This document shows, piece after piece, positions 19,049-27,938 of a stretch of DNA of 64,000 nucleotides. Made by a program: the position numbers and the translations under genes. Position 1 is the first letter of the stretch, and the number at the start of each line of letters is the position of its first letter. The notes beneath the pieces were generated by a model. It had not been told where the DNA came from, made no database searches, and saw only the letters and a list, made by a program, of their open reading frames with translations. This DNA is from Cupriavidus sp. WKF15 (GTDB lineage Bacteria > Pseudomonadota > Gammaproteobacteria > Burkholderiales > Burkholderiaceae), in the NCBI RefSeq assembly GCF_029278605.1, contig NZ_CP119574.1:310001-374000 (forward strand). Reading direction: 5' to 3'.

Positions 19049-20092
19049 TCAGAAGCGCTGCTCGCGGAACAGGCCGAGCTTTTCCTGCGCGACGCGATCG
19101 GAATACGCGAACAGCACGAGGTCCTGGCTAGCGTGCAGCGTGTAACGGCACCATCCCGGTACTACGAAGACATCGTGCGGTGCAAAGTCGATCCGCCGAT
19201 TACTGACCATTACGTGGCCCCCGCCTTCGACACAAACAAAGACGGTGCTGTCAGTCGCGCGGTACGGTAATGTCGCAAAGCCAGATGGCAGCAGCCGGAT
19301 CATCGTGGCGATGGTCGGCATTGCCCAGCCACCGTCCACAGGGTTGGTGTAGCGCATCAGGTAGCCGGTGTGCGGATCTGGCGCGCCAGCACGGGGTAAC
19401 GCGAACAGCGCCTCCCGCGTACGCGCGTAGGGATAGTTGAAGACCGGAGAATTCATTGTCGAGGATCGATGGCCCACTGGCATCAGGCCGGTCCCGTAGC
19501 GCGCTAGTGCATCGCCTACTGGCCGCGTGACTGGTGATGCCTCGGATTCGAACTCCTCCCGGAAGCCACCATTGAAGAACGACACAACGGGAATATCGAG
19601 GCCATCGAGCCATACCATCGGTGTGTCGCCATCGTGGCCATGATGGTGCCAGGTCCACGCCGGTGTGATGACGAAATCGCCGGGCTCCATATATGTCTTC
19701 TCGCCGTCCACGGCTGTGTAGGCGCCGGAACCTTCGATGATGAAGCGCAGCGCCGATTGGGTATGGCGGTGCGCGGGAGCCACCTCACCCGGCAGGATCA
19801 GTTGAAGGCCCGCATACATCGTGTTGGTGATGCGCGAACTCCCCGGCAGGCCGGGATTCTCCATCAACAGGACACGCCGTTCGGCCTCCTCGGCTGAAAT
19901 CAGCGTCGCCGATTCCATTAGATAAGGGCGGGTTGTGCCATAGGACCAGCAGTGCGCCTCGCCAGCCGGCGTAGGTTCCGAAGGAATTAGCTTGCGCAGC
20001 CGTGTCCAGAGCGCGGCCATCGCATGTGGCTGGAGTTCGCGGTAGAACGCATCACGCCGGCTCATCACGTCTGTAGCGGTGTTAGTTGTCAT
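19049..20092 (-). CDS. Gentisate 1,2-dioxygenase
   Basis: The 347-residue bicupin opens the ring of gentisate with O2 and Fe(II) to give maleylpyruvate. The first cupin shows APAHRHTQSALRFIIEGSGA, with metal ligands near His108 and His110, and TPAWTWHHHGHDGD, with a further His near 149-151. The second cupin (YRATDSTVFVCVEGGGHV) lacks the full ligand set, as usual. The length matches NagI/GtdA-type enzymes. It lies 24 bp downstream of maleylpyruvate isomerase and 19 bp before fumarase, so the genes are cotranscribed. Start 20092 (MTTNTATDVMSRRDAF) gives the family's usual N-terminus. Confidence 0.95.
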   Translation of the reverse strand: MTTNTATDVMSRRDAFYRELQPHAMAALWTRLRKLIPSEPTPAGEAHCWSYGTTRPYLMESATLISAEEAERRVLLMENPGLPGSSRITNTMYAGLQLILPGEVAPAHRHTQSALRFIIEGSGAYTAVDGEKTYMEPGDFVITPAWTWHHHGHDGDTPMVWLDGLDIPVVSFFNGGFREEFESEASPVTRPVGDALARYGTGLMPVGHRSSTMNSPVFNYPYARTREALFALPRAGAPDPHTGYLMRYTNPVDGGWAMPTIATMIRLLPSGFATLPYRATDSTVFVCVEGGGHVMVSNRRIDFAPHDVFVVPGWCRYTLHASQDLVLFAYSDRVAQEKLGLFREQRF

Positions 20093-20116
20093 GATCGAAT
20101 GTCTCCTGCGTCGATA

Positions 20117-20755
20117 TCAGTGGGTGGCGATGTAGTCGGGCTGCGCGTTTGGCGCCGCCACCCGGAAGGCCTCGTGACGCATGCAGTGCTCGTAGGTACG
20201 ACGTACACATGGAAAAGGATCGAGGCTGAACCCTGCACGCAGTGCGTTGGCGACTTGCGGCACCAGGCAACAGTCGGCCAGCGTGGGTGCGTCCCCAACG
20301 CCCCAGCCGCCGTCCGCAGGCAGCCATTGTTCCAACGCGCTGAAGCCAGTGGTGAGCCAATGCGCCACCCATTCCGACTTGTCGGCATCGGCAATCCCCA
20401 CACGGGCGCTCAGGTACTGCTGCACGCGCATATTGTTCAGCGGATGCATGTCACATGCGATCATCAGTGCAATCTCCATTACGCGTATGCGCGCCGGCCC
20501 CTCAGCGGGAATCAAGCGCGGCACTGGCCAAGTGCGATCGAGATAGTCGATGATCGCCAGGGACTGCGTGATGGTTTGCCCGCCGTCGAGCAGCGTCGGC
20601 ACCAGCCGATTCGGGTTGTGTGCCTGATACGCAGGCCGGCTCTGCTCGCCGGCGCGCAGGTTCACGCCGATATGGTTCCAGAGGATTCCCTTCAGCGCCA
20701 TGGCAATGCGAACCCGGTACGCCGCGGAGCTGTTGAAGAAGTTGTACAAATCCAT
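20117..20755 (-). CDS. Maleylpyruvate isomerase (GST zeta type)
   Basis: The 212-residue protein isomerises maleylpyruvate to fumarylpyruvate using glutathione. The zeta-class motif is visible as NSSAAYRVRIAMALKG at the N-terminus, followed by NPNRLVPTLLDGGQTITQS (cis-Pro and Ser of the GSH site) and an all-helical C-terminal domain. I chose ATG 20755 (MDLYNFFNSS): the frame is open 41 codons further up, but this start matches the thioredoxin-fold start and leaves a 13-bp gap after fumarylpyruvate hydrolase. Maleylacetoacetate isomerase is the close alternative, but the gentisate operon decides it. Confidence 0.92.
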   Translation of the reverse strand: MDLYNFFNSSAAYRVRIAMALKGILWNHIGVNLRAGEQSRPAYQAHNPNRLVPTLLDGGQTITQSLAIIDYLDRTWPVPRLIPAEGPARIRVMEIALMIACDMHPLNNMRVQQYLSARVGIADADKSEWVAHWLTTGFSALEQWLPADGGWGVGDAPTLADCCLVPQVANALRAGFSLDPFPCVRRTYEHCMRHEAFRVAAPNAQPDYIATH

Positions 20756-20768
20756 GGTCGACCCGTCT

Positions 20769-21467
20769 TTATGCAACGCGTACCTCGATATCGGTGAGCC
20801 CGGTGATGCCGCCCAGCATGACTTCACCACTGTGTACCGGCCCGACACCTTCGGGCGTGCCGGTGAAAATAAGATCACCGGGCTGTAGTTCGAAAAGCGT
20901 CGACAGATTGGCGACGATCTCGGGTACCGACCAGATCAGCTTGTCCAGGTTGCTGCGCTGGCGGTCCTGGCCATTGACCTGCAGCCAGATGTCGCCGGCG
21001 GCTGGGTGACCGACCTCGCTGGCGGGATGCAACAGCGAAACTGGCGCGGACTGATCGAAGGCCTTGCCTGGCTCCCAAGGGCGGCCGCGGTCGCGCGCCG
21101 CGATCTGCAGATCGCGACGTGTCATGTCGATGCCGACCCCATAACCCCAGATGTGCGAATTGGCGTGTTCGACGGATACGTTCCGCCCCGGGCGGCCAAT
21201 TGCGGCTACAAGTTCGATCTCAAAATGGAACTGCTCGGTCGCGAGCGGATAGGCAATCTGCGCGCCGGCACCCACCGGGGCGACCACGATTGCATCCGTA
21301 GGCTTGCAGAAGAAGAACGGCGCTTCCCGGCTTGGGTCCATGCCCATCTCGCGCACATGCGCGGCGTAGTTGCGGCCAACACAGTAGATCCGGCGGACGG
21401 GAAACAGTCCATTTTTACCAGTCACGGGAATCGTGACGGCGGGAATGGGAGGAACAGTGAGTGTCAT
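20769..21467 (-). CDS. Fumarylpyruvate hydrolase (FAH family)
   Basis: The 232-residue protein belongs to the fumarylacetoacetate hydrolase fold and cleaves fumarylpyruvate to fumarate and pyruvate. Motifs in order: IYCVGRNYAAHVREMG, PFFFCKPTDAI, the metal-binding FHFEIELVAAIGR, GYGVGIDMTRRDLQ, GKAFDQSAPVS and DLIFTGTPEGVGPV. The length equals that of NagK-type enzymes. It is the first enzyme gene after the porin in the minus-strand operon and is almost contiguous with the isomerase (13 bp). Confidence 0.94.
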   Translation of the reverse strand: MTLTVPPIPAVTIPVTGKNGLFPVRRIYCVGRNYAAHVREMGMDPSREAPFFFCKPTDAIVVAPVGAGAQIAYPLATEQFHFEIELVAAIGRPGRNVSVEHANSHIWGYGVGIDMTRRDLQIAARDRGRPWEPGKAFDQSAPVSLLHPASEVGHPAAGDIWLQVNGQDRQRSNLDKLIWSVPEIVANLSTLFELQPGDLIFTGTPEGVGPVHSGEVMLGGITGLTDIEVRVA

Positions 21468-21540
21468 GTGGAACTCCAGATCGTCGCGCTCGCTGCGCGG
21501 ATATTGTGAGCGAGACTAGTGGTGCGGACAGATGCCGCTT

Positions 21541-22632
21541 TCAGAAGACATGCTTGATGCCGACCATCGCCCCGAGTTGCGAGGCACCCGGCAGCGGATT
21601 GGCCCCGGCCGATCCGCTGCTGACGGACAGCGCCAACTGGCCATCGTTGTTGATGTAACCTGCCGTGGCATAGACCAATGTGCGTTTGGAAAAGTTGTAG
21701 GTGCCGCGCAGCGCGTACAGCATCGCCCTGTTGCCATTTCCGTGATAGCGCAGGTAGTAAATCTGGCCGGCTACATTGATGGCTGGTGTCAGGTCATGGG
21801 AGGCGCCGGCGTACCAGAGGTCGCTCAACCCTGCGGGGCTGCCTTCATTGTCGCGGCGCAGCCAGCCCACACCAACCCTGGTTTTGTCCAAAAGTGCATA
21901 CGCACTGAGCGACAAACGTTGGTCGGACTTCTCACTGGTGTTCAGTCCGGCGAATGCTCCCGATCCGCCACGAAGGACGTCATAGGCCGCGGCCACGCCG
22001 AATCGACTGGTCTCGTACTGCACCATTGCCGACCACTCTCGGCAGGCCGAATGGTCTGCCGGGTTCTCACCCGCACAGTTTGTGCCCGCCGGGCTCGGTC
22101 CTGCGTTCACTGCGTCGCGGCCGAAGCTGTATGTCGCGCCAATTGTCAGGGCTCCGAACTTTCCCTTGTAGGCAATTGCATTGTCGGCGCGTGCGTTGGG
22201 AATGTAGGTATCGAGTGAGCCGGAGCCGAATGTATTCGGGCCGAGGACGTCCGAGTCGAGCATCGACCAAAACAGCATGGTGTACTGGCGACCAAGCGAT
22301 ATCTGTCCCCAGCTACCCGACAGGCCGACCCACGCTTGGCGTCCGAACAGGCGCCCTCCCTGGTTGCTGACTCCCGAGTCGGGCGAGAAGCCGGATTCAA
22401 GCACGGCGTTTGCCTTCAGTCCGCCGCCGAGATCTTCGGTGGTACGCAAGCCCCAGCGTGATGGTACGGTGCCAGACAGCGAACTCATGCGGACGACGCT
22501 GTTATTGCTGGCACCGATGCGATTTACGTATTCGACGCCCGTATCGACTACGCCATAAAGCGTTACGGATTGCGCGCAGGCGAGCGCAGGCAAGGTCGCG
22601 GCGCATGCCAGCGCCAGTTCATTAAACTTCAT
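21541..22632 (-). CDS. Outer-membrane porin (Burkholderiales OmpC-like)
   Basis: The 363-residue protein has a signal peptide (MKFNELALACAATLPALACAQ) and the typical trimeric-porin start SVTLYGVVDTGVEYVN, many alternating beta-strand segments, and a terminal aromatic residue (GIKHVF) needed for outer-membrane assembly. Start 22632 is preceded by a strong GAGGAGG ribosome site. The frame stays open upstream into the tail of an MFS gene, but the signal peptide shows that the porin starts here. It is the first gene of the gentisate operon, 73 bp before the hydrolase, and probably admits aromatic acids. Confidence 0.92.
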   Translation of the reverse strand: MKFNELALACAATLPALACAQSVTLYGVVDTGVEYVNRIGASNNSVVRMSSLSGTVPSRWGLRTTEDLGGGLKANAVLESGFSPDSGVSNQGGRLFGRQAWVGLSGSWGQISLGRQYTMLFWSMLDSDVLGPNTFGSGSLDTYIPNARADNAIAYKGKFGALTIGATYSFGRDAVNAGPSPAGTNCAGENPADHSACREWSAMVQYETSRFGVAAAYDVLRGGSGAFAGLNTSEKSDQRLSLSAYALLDKTRVGVGWLRRDNEGSPAGLSDLWYAGASHDLTPAINVAGQIYYLRYHGNGNRAMLYALRGTYNFSKRTLVYATAGYINNDGQLALSVSSGSAGANPLPGASQLGAMVGIKHVF

Positions 22633-22869
22633 AGGTCTGCCTCCTCGTGATTTCGTTCTTCTCAGGAAACTATCGGACCGCGTCTGGTCACGCGGCGTCA
22701 GGCGCCGTTCGCGCAAGAGGATCACTGCAAATGCGGCATCGGCCATGGGCAGAAGGAAGAGGAAGTACAGGTCATGACCGTGCCATCCGGCGCCCAGCAA
22801 CATCCCACCAACTATCGGCGACAGCATTCCACCGTCCCGGCCGATGCCGACCGCGAAGGCGATGCCCAT
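22633..22869 (-). pseudogene. C-terminal tail of an aromatic-acid MFS permease
   Basis: The frame reads AFAVGIGRDGGMLSPIVGGM, LLGAGWHGHDLYFLFLLPMA and a charged tail, corresponding to the last two membrane segments of AAHS permeases such as the one at 30704-32047. Everything before it is missing. No stop codon lies between this tail and the porin start, so the frame runs through. It suggests that an intact permease gene once headed the gentisate operon. Confidence 0.7.
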
Positions 22870-23223
22870 AGTTCATACCTGCGGCTGGGTAGAGCGTTAG
22901 AGACACCGTTCTTCGAAATATCCGCGCTCACTTGGCCATCCTCCAGAGTTCTCATAAACCCCGTTGTAGACCGACGTTCTGTGCACTGTGCAGCGTCGTG
23001 GGGTGCACGATCAATGAAATGCGGCCTTGCGGCAATGGCGCGATGGGAAAGACCGTTATTCAGAAGTCGAATGATGGCCTTGCGAGCCAGTAACGACGCC
23101 GTAATCACGCTCGAAGAGGCGTTGAAAGTTCCGAGCAGATACCGCTTTCACGGGCGTTTGGATTGACCGCAAGATTGGCCGGGACGTACGCTCCAATCAC
23201 CTCAACCGAACACGGAGACTCAC
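22870..23223. other. Divergent intergenic region before GST
   Basis: No protein-coding frame is convincing in either direction. It probably holds the promoter for the plus-strand GST and any surviving promoter for the minus-strand porin operon. A ribosome site (CACGGAGAC) is present at its right edge. Confidence 0.45.
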
Positions 23224-23973
23224 ATGCTCTCGCTGTATCACGATTGGCGTTCGTTTTGCTCAATCAAGGTCCGTCTTTGCCTCGCCGAGAAGGGCCTCCC
23301 CTGGGAAAGCAACTTCGTCGACCTGATGAAGCTTGAACACACCACGCCGGAATATCTCGCCCTCAATCCAAACGGCGTGGTGCCCACGCTTGTTCATGAT
23401 GGCGTTCCCATCCACGAGAGCACGCTCATCAACGAATATCTGGAAGAAGTCTTTCCCGAAGTTCGCCTGATGCCGGTTGATCCGGTAGAACGCGCGCGTG
23501 CACGCTTTTGGGTGAAGTATGAAGATGACGTGCTTCACCCGGCGATCCGGCCAGCAACTTTTGCACTGATGATGAGTCCCGACCTGGCGCAGCGCTCGGA
23601 TGCCGAGCTGGCTGCGATGGTTGACGCGCATCCCAACAAGGCGCGCGCAGAAGAGCTTGTCAGGGCAGCACGCGCACCGATCGACGAAGAAAAGGTCGAA
23701 GTCGCACGCCTGAATATGAGTCGTGCTCTGGAACGCATGGAGAGCCAGCTCACTGCGACTCGATGGCTCGGCGGCCGCGAATACTCATTGGCCGACATTG
23801 CGGCCGCTCCGTTCATCGACCGGCTCGAGGAGCTCAACCTGTCGGGTCTCTGGTCCACCAAGCCAGCATTGATGGACTGGATTGCACGGACGAAGGAGCG
23901 ACCCGCCTACCGAGAAGCCATTCCGGACAACGCCCAGCGGTTCGCAGCTGCCTACCGCCCCCTGGAAGCCTGA
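23224..23973 (+). CDS. Glutathione S-transferase
   Basis: The 249-residue protein has an N-terminal thioredoxin-like domain (MLSLYHDWRSFCSIKVRLCL; cis-Pro in NGVVPTLVHDGVPIHESTLI with the GSH-binding Glu-Ser) and a helical C-terminal domain ending with REYSLADIAAAPFIDRLEEL. Members of this branch include bacterial beta-etherase-like and dehalogenating GSTs. It precedes the aromatic hydroxylase by 86 bp, and a glutathione reductase gene is downstream, so a GSH-dependent step such as isomerisation, ether cleavage or dehalogenation is plausible. Its substrate is not known. Confidence 0.88.
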   Translation: MLSLYHDWRSFCSIKVRLCLAEKGLPWESNFVDLMKLEHTTPEYLALNPNGVVPTLVHDGVPIHESTLINEYLEEVFPEVRLMPVDPVERARARFWVKYEDDVLHPAIRPATFALMMSPDLAQRSDAELAAMVDAHPNKARAEELVRAARAPIDEEKVEVARLNMSRALERMESQLTATRWLGGREYSLADIAAAPFIDRLEELNLSGLWSTKPALMDWIARTKERPAYREAIPDNAQRFAAAYRPLEA

Positions 23974-24059
23974 GTCCACCGTGTCGCTAGTCGACTCAGG
24001 CTGGCGGCACGGGTGGCGGTCATTAGCAAGTCGATTGCACTGAGGTGGAGGAAGTTTCA

Positions 24060-25355
24060 ATGACGAAAATGAGTAGAAACGAGTTGCCGATCATCGTCTC
24101 CGGTGGAGGTATCGGTGGCCTTGCATGCGCATTGGCGCTCGCACAGAAGCGATTTCGGGTCCTAGTATGCGAACAGGCGCCCCGCTTTGGCCAAGTGGGC
24201 GCGGGGCTTCAGGTTGCACCAAACGCTTTGTCCGTTCTGGATGCGCTTGGCGTCGGGGCCGATATCAAACGACAGGCACTGTTGATCGAGCAGATGCTGA
24301 TGATGGACGGCATCAGCGGCGAGTCTGTCGGTGTCATACCCTGCGGCAGCGAGTTCCAGCAGCGCTTTGGTAACCCCTATGGAGTAGCACATCGCGCCGA
24401 TGTACACGGCGCTTTGCTGGAGGCGTGCGAACGGCATCCACTCGTCGAATTGAGGACGGATAGCAAGATCATCAGGTACGAGCAGGACGGGAATGTCGTC
24501 ACAATCACCACGGATGCCGGTGCAACGCTCCGTGCATCCGCGCTTGTTGGTGCCGACGGCGTCCACTCGAGGATCCGGCAGCAGCTGATCGGGGATGGCG
24601 ACTCAGTGCCAATCGGTGCCGTGATCTACCGCGCCCTGGTGCCCGCATCCCACATGCCGCGCGAACTGCAGCATCCCTATCCCACCTTGTGGACCGGACC
24701 CGATGCGCATTTGATCTACTACCCGGTCCGAGACTGGAGTCAGTTCAATGTCGGCGCGACTGTTAGGACCGGCGACGGGGAAATGCGTGATGGCGAGGCG
24801 TCACCCGAGGAGGCCGCCGCCGCATTCGCGGATTGGGCCCCGGAGCCCAGGCGCGTGTTGTCGCTGGCCCCGGTGTTCCAGCGCTACGTGCTCCGTCAAC
24901 GCGCACCAATCCCTAACTGGACCGCCGGACGTGTGACCTTGCTGGGCGACGCTGCACACCCCATGGTGCAATACATTGCGCAGGGTGCTGCCATGGCGCT
25001 CGAAGATGCGATCTCTCTCGCCACAGAACTGGACGCCGCGGATGGTGCCTGCGGACAGGCGTTTCAGAGGTATCAGGATGTACGGATCGTGCGGTCGGCT
25101 CGCGTTCAGATTTCATCTCTGATGCTGGACCGGATCTACCATGCCGGGGGCGTCGAGCGCCTGGTACGCAATTCGGTCTTTGCGGGTCGAACGCCATCGG
25201 AGTACTACGATCGGCTAGCGTGGCTGTTCACCGCGCCGGCATATGTGCGCCAATGGCACTCGTCGCCCGATTGCGTCGGAGGCGCAGATGACATGCACAT
25301 GTCCGCCAATCGCGAGGAACGAGACGAGGCTACCCGGCAGCCACCTGCATGTTAA
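24060..25355 (+). CDS. FAD aromatic hydroxylase, 3-hydroxybenzoate 6-hydroxylase type
   Basis: The 431-residue flavoprotein monooxygenase carries the three group A motifs: GxGxxG in VSGGGIGGLACALAL near residue 15, the DG motif in VGADGVHSRIR, and the GD motif in [14 protein letters not shown]. The late segment [20 protein letters not shown] resembles 3-hydroxybenzoate 6-hydroxylases, which make gentisate using NADH and O2. Start ATG 24060 is preceded by GGAGGAAG; an upstream GTG at 24045 would overlap that site. Salicylate 1-hydroxylase is the main alternative, but a complete gentisate operon next door favours a gentisate-forming enzyme. Confidence 0.85.
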   Translation: MTKMSRNELPIIVSGGGIGGLACALALAQKRFRVLVCEQAPRFGQVGAGLQVAPNALSVLDALGVGADIKRQALLIEQMLMMDGISGESVGVIPCGSEFQQRFGNPYGVAHRADVHGALLEACERHPLVELRTDSKIIRYEQDGNVVTITTDAGATLRASALVGADGVHSRIRQQLIGDGDSVPIGAVIYRALVPASHMPRELQHPYPTLWTGPDAHLIYYPVRDWSQFNVGATVRTGDGEMRDGEASPEEAAAAFADWAPEPRRVLSLAPVFQRYVLRQRAPIPNWTAGRVTLLGDAAHPMVQYIAQGAAMALEDAISLATELDAADGACGQAFQRYQDVRIVRSARVQISSLMLDRIYHAGGVERLVRNSVFAGRTPSEYYDRLAWLFTAPAYVRQWHSSPDCVGGADDMHMSANREERDEATRQPPAC

Positions 25356-25477
25356 GCTTCGAACAGATCCCGAAGGCACCGCGATCGTAAGGATTTCACG
25401 GTGGCGAGCCTGGCGGGCAATACCGCTCCGCGCGCACCGGCGCTCATCTACTCAGCGACGGATCGCTCATTCTGCAG

Positions 25478-26377
25478 ATGGACCAGTTCGACCTCAATCT
25501 GATGCGCATTTTCGACGCCTTATGGCGTCACCGCCATCTGGGAAGGGCTGCGGAAGAGCTCGGGCTTAGCCAGCCGGCGTTGTCGCATGCTCTGAAGCGC
25601 TTGCGCGAGCAGGTGGGAGACGTGCTTTTCGTCAAGGCCCACGCTGGCATGCAGCCATCAGCCAGGGCAGTCGATATCGCACCGGTCATACAGGACATGC
25701 TCTCGGGGGTACGGGAGCGTATCCTCGTCACACCGCAGTTCGAACCGTCTTTAAGCAAACGCGTCTTCACTATTGCGATGTCGGACATTGGTGAGTTGAC
25801 GTTCCTACCGCGGCTGCTACGGCATCTGGCTGGCGTGGCTCCCCGGGTAAGCGTCAAGACCGTATCGCTGAGCCCGCGCGAACTCGGCGAGGGTCTGCAG
25901 CGCGGCGAAGTAGACCTTGCAATGGGCCACTTGCCAGACCTTTTCGGCACGGACATGTACCAGCAGCGGCTGTTCACTCACGGCTTCGTCTGCATTGCTG
26001 GAAGGAACAACCCACTCGCTGTCAGAACCCTGACTCGCGAGCGATACTGTCGAGCGTCCCACGCGGTCGTGCAGTCCGAAAGCCGCACTCATGATCTCGT
26101 GGAGCGGTATCTGAGAGAGAACGGCATCCAGAGAAATGCGCAGCTATGCTGTCCGCACTTCCTCAGCATCCCGCAAGTGGTGGCCGCAACGCACCTGATT
26201 GCCACCGTAAGCCAGTCGATCGGCGAGGTCTACGCCGATCATGCGGAGTTGCGTCTGCTTGCTCCTCCCTTTGACTTCCCTCACTACGACGTGAAACAAC
26301 ACTGGCATCGTAGCCAGCATGGTGACCCCGGCAACCGCTGGCTGCGCGGGGTCACCATGGCATTGTTCAGCAAATAG
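25478..26377 (+). CDS. LysR-family regulator, copy 2
   Basis: The 299-residue protein is identical in sequence to the copy at 10596-11495. The helix-turn-helix (LGRAAEELGLSQPALSHALK) is at the N-terminus and the effector domain fills the rest. It follows the hydroxylase gene by 122 bp and precedes gor by about 136 bp on the same strand. Here all its presumed target genes (GST, hydroxylase, gor and the divergent gentisate operon) are intact, so this copy is the better candidate for the functional pathway regulator; the effector is unknown. Confidence 0.92.
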   Translation: MDQFDLNLMRIFDALWRHRHLGRAAEELGLSQPALSHALKRLREQVGDVLFVKAHAGMQPSARAVDIAPVIQDMLSGVRERILVTPQFEPSLSKRVFTIAMSDIGELTFLPRLLRHLAGVAPRVSVKTVSLSPRELGEGLQRGEVDLAMGHLPDLFGTDMYQQRLFTHGFVCIAGRNNPLAVRTLTRERYCRASHAVVQSESRTHDLVERYLRENGIQRNAQLCCPHFLSIPQVVAATHLIATVSQSIGEVYADHAELRLLAPPFDFPHYDVKQHWHRSQHGDPGNRWLRGVTMALFSK

Positions 26378-26455
26378 TGGCAGCGCCACGGCTGTCATTC
26401 ACAACGCTAATCAGCGTCTTTTCCTCCACGACATTGCCTGATGGCTCTGCAATCG

Positions 26456-26474
26456 AGGATAGTCGGTCTATCCC
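26456..26474. promoter_or_regulatory. Candidate LysR-type operator before gor
   Basis: AGGATAG (26456-26462), spacer TCGGT, CTATCCC (26468-26474): the arms match except for the last base, where the other copy has a perfect CTATCCT. It lies between LysR and gor. Binding by the adjacent LysR protein is inferred. Confidence 0.45.
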
Positions 26475-26513
26475 GCGTACTCATTCGCTGAGACTTGCCG
26501 GTTTGACCGGCTC

Positions 26514-27938
26514 ATGGAGTTCCCTATGCAGAACCGAATCAAGAAGAACACGCAAGACTTCGATGTCGACATCCTGGTGATCGGCGGTGGCAGTGGAGGC
26601 GTGCGCGCTGCTCGTCTGGCCGCGGAACGCGGCGCACGCGTTGCGCTGGTGGAGCAGGGCTCGATGGGCGGCACCTGTGTCAATGCCGGTTGCATTCCCA
26701 AGAAGCTTTACAGCTATGCGGCGGGTTACGCGCACGCCTTCGAGGAGGCATCCGGCTTTGGCTGGGCACTGCCATCCGGACATCGCCTCGATTGGGCTAG
26801 GCTCAAGCATCGGCGCGCCGGAGAGATTGATCGCCTCAACAAGGTCTATGAGCATATTCTTGCGACCGGCGGCGTCCAGGTCCTCCGCGGCCGTGCTCGG
26901 CTCGCCGATGCGCAAACCGTCGTCATCGGAACACAACGAATTACGGCTGAGCATGTGCTAGTGGCGACCGGCGCGAGTGCGAGTCTTCCCGACTTCCCCG
27001 GCAGGGAACTGGTGCTGACGTCAGATGCGATGTTCGAGCTTCCGAAAGTGCCCCAACGATTGCTGGTGATCGGCGGCGGCTATATCGCTTGCGAATTCGC
27101 TACGATTTACCGAGCGCTAGGTGCCGAGGTGATTCTTGTACACCGTGGCGCGGGACTGCTCAGTGGCTTCGACGACGACGTCCGGGAGTTCCTACAGGTA
27201 GAGATGGCAGCGGATGGTATCGAGTTTCGGTTCAACGCCACCGTACAACAGGTAGAGGCAGAGGACGGATTCCGCATCGTCACGCTGAGTAACGGCGAGC
27301 GGATTGTGGCAGACGCCGTGCTGGGAGCGACCGGCCGCAGGCCCAACACGAGTGGACTTGGACTCGATGAGATCGGTGTCGCCCTGACATCTGACGGTGC
27401 CATCGAGGTCGACTCCTGCTTTCAGACGAGTGTTCCGTCGGTCTATGCTGTGGGTGACGTGATTAACCGGGTGCAGCTGACCCCTGTCGCTCTGCAGGAA
27501 GCCACCGTACTCATGGACAGGTTGTTCGGCAGCGGCACGCTTCGCATGGACTATGCCGACGTTCCGACGGCGGTGTTTACCCATCCGAGCATCGCGACCG
27601 CGGGCTTGAGCGAGGCCCAGGCAAGAGCACGTTTCAAAAGGGTAGCCATTTACCGCAGTACATTCCGCGCCTTAAAACATACCTTGAGCGGACGGGCGAC
27701 GCGTACGCTGATGAAGCTTGTGGTAGATGCCGACACCGACCGTGTATTGGGAGTGCACATGGTCGGAGAAGAAGCTGGTGAGGTGGTACAGGGGTTCGCC
27801 GTGGCGATGCGCGCGGGCGCCTCGAAGGCCCAGTTCGACAGTACCGTTGGCATCCACCCCACAGTGGCTGAAGAGTTCGTCACAATGAGAACGGCCGTCA
27901 CCGAGCCCCATCCCGACGTCCTCGTTGCTGCCGGATAA
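26514..27938 (+). CDS. gor: Glutathione-disulfide reductase
   Basis: The 474-residue flavoenzyme reduces GSSG with NADPH. It has the FAD motif ILVIGGGSGGVRAARLA, the redox disulfide Cys55-V-N-A-G-Cys60, the second nucleotide motif LLVIGGGYIACEFATIYRAL, the VYAVGDVINRVQLTP segment and the C-terminal His-Glu pair in GIHPTVAEEFVTM. ATG 26514 or the in-frame ATG at 26526 could start it. In a GSH-dependent gentisate pathway with an extra GST it would keep glutathione reduced. Mercuric or trypanothione reductases are less likely because the diagnostic extra cysteines are missing. Confidence 0.92.
   Translation: MEFPMQNRIKKNTQDFDVDILVIGGGSGGVRAARLAAERGARVALVEQGSMGGTCVNAGCIPKKLYSYAAGYAHAFEEASGFGWALPSGHRLDWARLKHRRAGEIDRLNKVYEHILATGGVQVLRGRARLADAQTVVIGTQRITAEHVLVATGASASLPDFPGRELVLTSDAMFELPKVPQRLLVIGGGYIACEFATIYRALGAEVILVHRGAGLLSGFDDDVREFLQVEMAADGIEFRFNATVQQVEAEDGFRIVTLSNGERIVADAVLGATGRRPNTSGLGLDEIGVALTSDGAIEVDSCFQTSVPSVYAVGDVINRVQLTPVALQEATVLMDRLFGSGTLRMDYADVPTAVFTHPSIATAGLSEAQARARFKRVAIYRSTFRALKHTLSGRATRTLMKLVVDADTDRVLGVHMVGEEAGEVVQGFAVAMRAGASKAQFDSTVGIHPTVAEEFVTMRTAVTEPHPDVLVAAG

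Larger units (their letters stand above)
24935..27938. repeat. Right arm of the ~3-kb inverted duplication
   Basis: This arm (hydroxylase 3' end, LysR, gor, all on the plus strand) is the intact partner of 9038-12045. The LysR coding part is identical, and the gor body here is intact while the other copy has decayed. Confidence 0.85.

Noticed and set aside
10596..26377. Assembly error as the sole explanation for two identical LysR genes
   Set aside because: The flanks of the two copies differ clearly (pseudogene versus intact gor, different hydroxylase tails), so there are two real loci, although long reads should confirm the identical tract.
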